NCBI RefSeq assembly: GCF_037977235.1
Contig: NZ_CP150276.1
Span: 5,456,001 to 5,520,000 of the forward strand
DNA from: Paenibacillus sp. FSL K6-0276
GTDB taxonomy: Bacteria; Bacillota; Bacilli; Paenibacillales; Paenibacillaceae
DNA length: 64,000 nt
Direction of reading: 5' to 3'
Shown piece after piece: positions 63,367-64,000 of this stretch (position 1 is the stretch's first letter; each line of letters begins with the position of its first letter). The notes beneath the pieces were generated by a model that searched no databases, had not been told where the DNA came from, and saw only the letters and a list, made by a program, of their open reading frames with translations. The position numbers were made by a program, and so were the translations under genes.

Positions 63367-64000
63367 TTAAAGATTCTCAGTAGCAGACTTAAAAAACTCC
63401 GCTGACTCCGCTGTCTGAGCTGTTGCTGTACCAATTCCCTCTATAGTTTGGATCAATGTTCTTATTTCTTCTTCTACTACAACAATCTCCTGTGTGCTAC
63501 TTCTCATCGCCTCTACAATATCAGAGAACAAAAGACTAGTCTCAACGGATTGATGCTTCCCACTCTTGGTTAACTCTTGTACCTTACGAATCTCTTCAAC
63601 GACCAACTGTGTAAGATTCCCCGATTTATTAGTTAGTTCTACGATCTGAATTACAGTATTCTTTGTATCCTCTGCCAACCGAATGACTTCTTGGGCAACA
63701 ACACTAAAGCCTCTACCGTGTTCTCCGGCTCTAGCGGCTTCTATCGTCGCATTAAGAGAGAGAATCTTAGTTTGATCTGCAATATCTTTAACTGAGTTTA
63801 CTATTTTCTGAATTTGTTTAGAGGAGTTACTTAATTCGATAACTGAGTGTTCCATCTCGCTAGTACTTCGATAAATAAGATTAATTTGCCCTGTCAAGTT
63901 GTCCAAGTGCTCATGTCCATCTGTAGCCAATCCCTGTGAGTCTACAGCGGATGCAGCTGTACGTTGGAATGTTCTATTCACTTCATTGCTACTAGCCACT
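63367..64000 (-). CDS. Methyl-accepting chemotaxis-type signalling protein, C-terminal part
   Basis: The frame is open to the right edge, so only about 210 C-terminal residues are seen. The MCP hairpin tip is clear: IADQTKILSLNATIEAARAGEHGRGFSVVAQEVIRLAEDT, with long flanking coiled coils. This part binds CheA/CheW. Sensor domain, membrane segments and start lie outside the window. Elongation-factor Tu is the usual left neighbour of rpsJ, so this gene is an insertion in the canonical order. Confidence 0.9.
   Translation of the reverse strand, partial: VASSNEVNRTFQRTAASAVDSQGLATDGHEHLDNLTGQINLIYRSTSEMEHSVIELSNSSKQIQKIVNSVKDIADQTKILSLNATIEAARAGEHGRGFSVVAQEVIRLAEDTKNTVIQIVELTNKSGNLTQLVVEEIRKVQELTKSGKHQSVETSLLFSDIVEAMRSSTQEIVVVEEEIRTLIQTIEGIGTATAQTAESAEFFKSATENL

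Overview
The window looks like a chromosomal segment of a Paenibacillus-type, endospore-forming Bacillota. The evidence is Bacillus-like gene order and protein sequences, the spore genes pdaB, gerD, kbaA and cwlD, the sigW-rsiW-cdaA-cdaR block, a zinc-ribbon S14, and a copper-amine-oxidase-like stalk domain on a lysin. Genus and species are inferred; no database was searched. Read right to left, the order S10/spc/alpha ribosomal cluster, rpsI, cwlD, salA, gerD, kbaA, pdaB, rRNA operon, sigW, rsiW, cdaA, cdaR matches the Bacillus subtilis order, with several insertions.

Layout. 1-3014: cdaR (partial), cdaA (c-di-AMP synthase), rsiW and sigW, all on the minus strand. 3015-4281: a 1.27-kb gene-poor stretch packed with palindromic repeats. 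4282-7074: ppc. 7311-13501: a LysR regulator divergent from an iron/phosphonate-type ABC transporter whose last cistron is a metallo-beta-lactamase-fold protein. 13605-30154: a compact prophage-derived locus. On the minus strand it holds PBSX/Xkd-type contractile tail, baseplate, fibre and lysis genes plus an ArpU-type late regulator; on the plus strand it holds an XRE repressor and an ImmA/IrrE protease. Terminase, portal, capsid, integrase and replication genes are all absent, so this is best read as a contractile phage-tail-like bacteriocin (tailocin). The tail assembly chaperone carries a near-textbook -1 frameshift signal: an A AAA AAC heptamer, an 8-nt spacer and a 7-bp stem.

30256-36726: thirteen tRNA genes and an rRNA operon, all minus strand. 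The order of transcription is 16S, an additional 5S, tRNA-Ile, tRNA-Ala, 23S, 5S, then Asn, Thr, Glu, Val, Gln, Lys, Leu, Gly, Arg, Pro, Gly, Pro; the count of thirteen excludes nothing but the two spacer tRNAs, which bring the total to fourteen tRNAs (twelve in the distal array, two in the spacer). 37130-43603: sporulation and germination genes (a SpoIIM-like membrane protein, pdaB, kbaA, gerD, cwlD) with ppk2 and salA among them. 43682-45581: a cysH-sat sulfate-assimilation operon behind a promoter with an 8-bp inverted-repeat operator candidate.

45814-63140: rplM-rpsI, truA, and then an uninterrupted ribosomal-protein, secretion and transcription operon (rpsJ to rplQ, including secY, adk, map, infA and rpoA). 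It starts from a near-consensus promoter with a structured leader and ends in a structured 3' UTR and a strong terminator. The right edge holds the C-terminal part of a chemotaxis-type signalling protein. Starts were re-chosen from ribosome-binding sites where the longest frame was implausible. Coordinates of hairpins and RNA ends were counted by hand and may be off by one or two bases.
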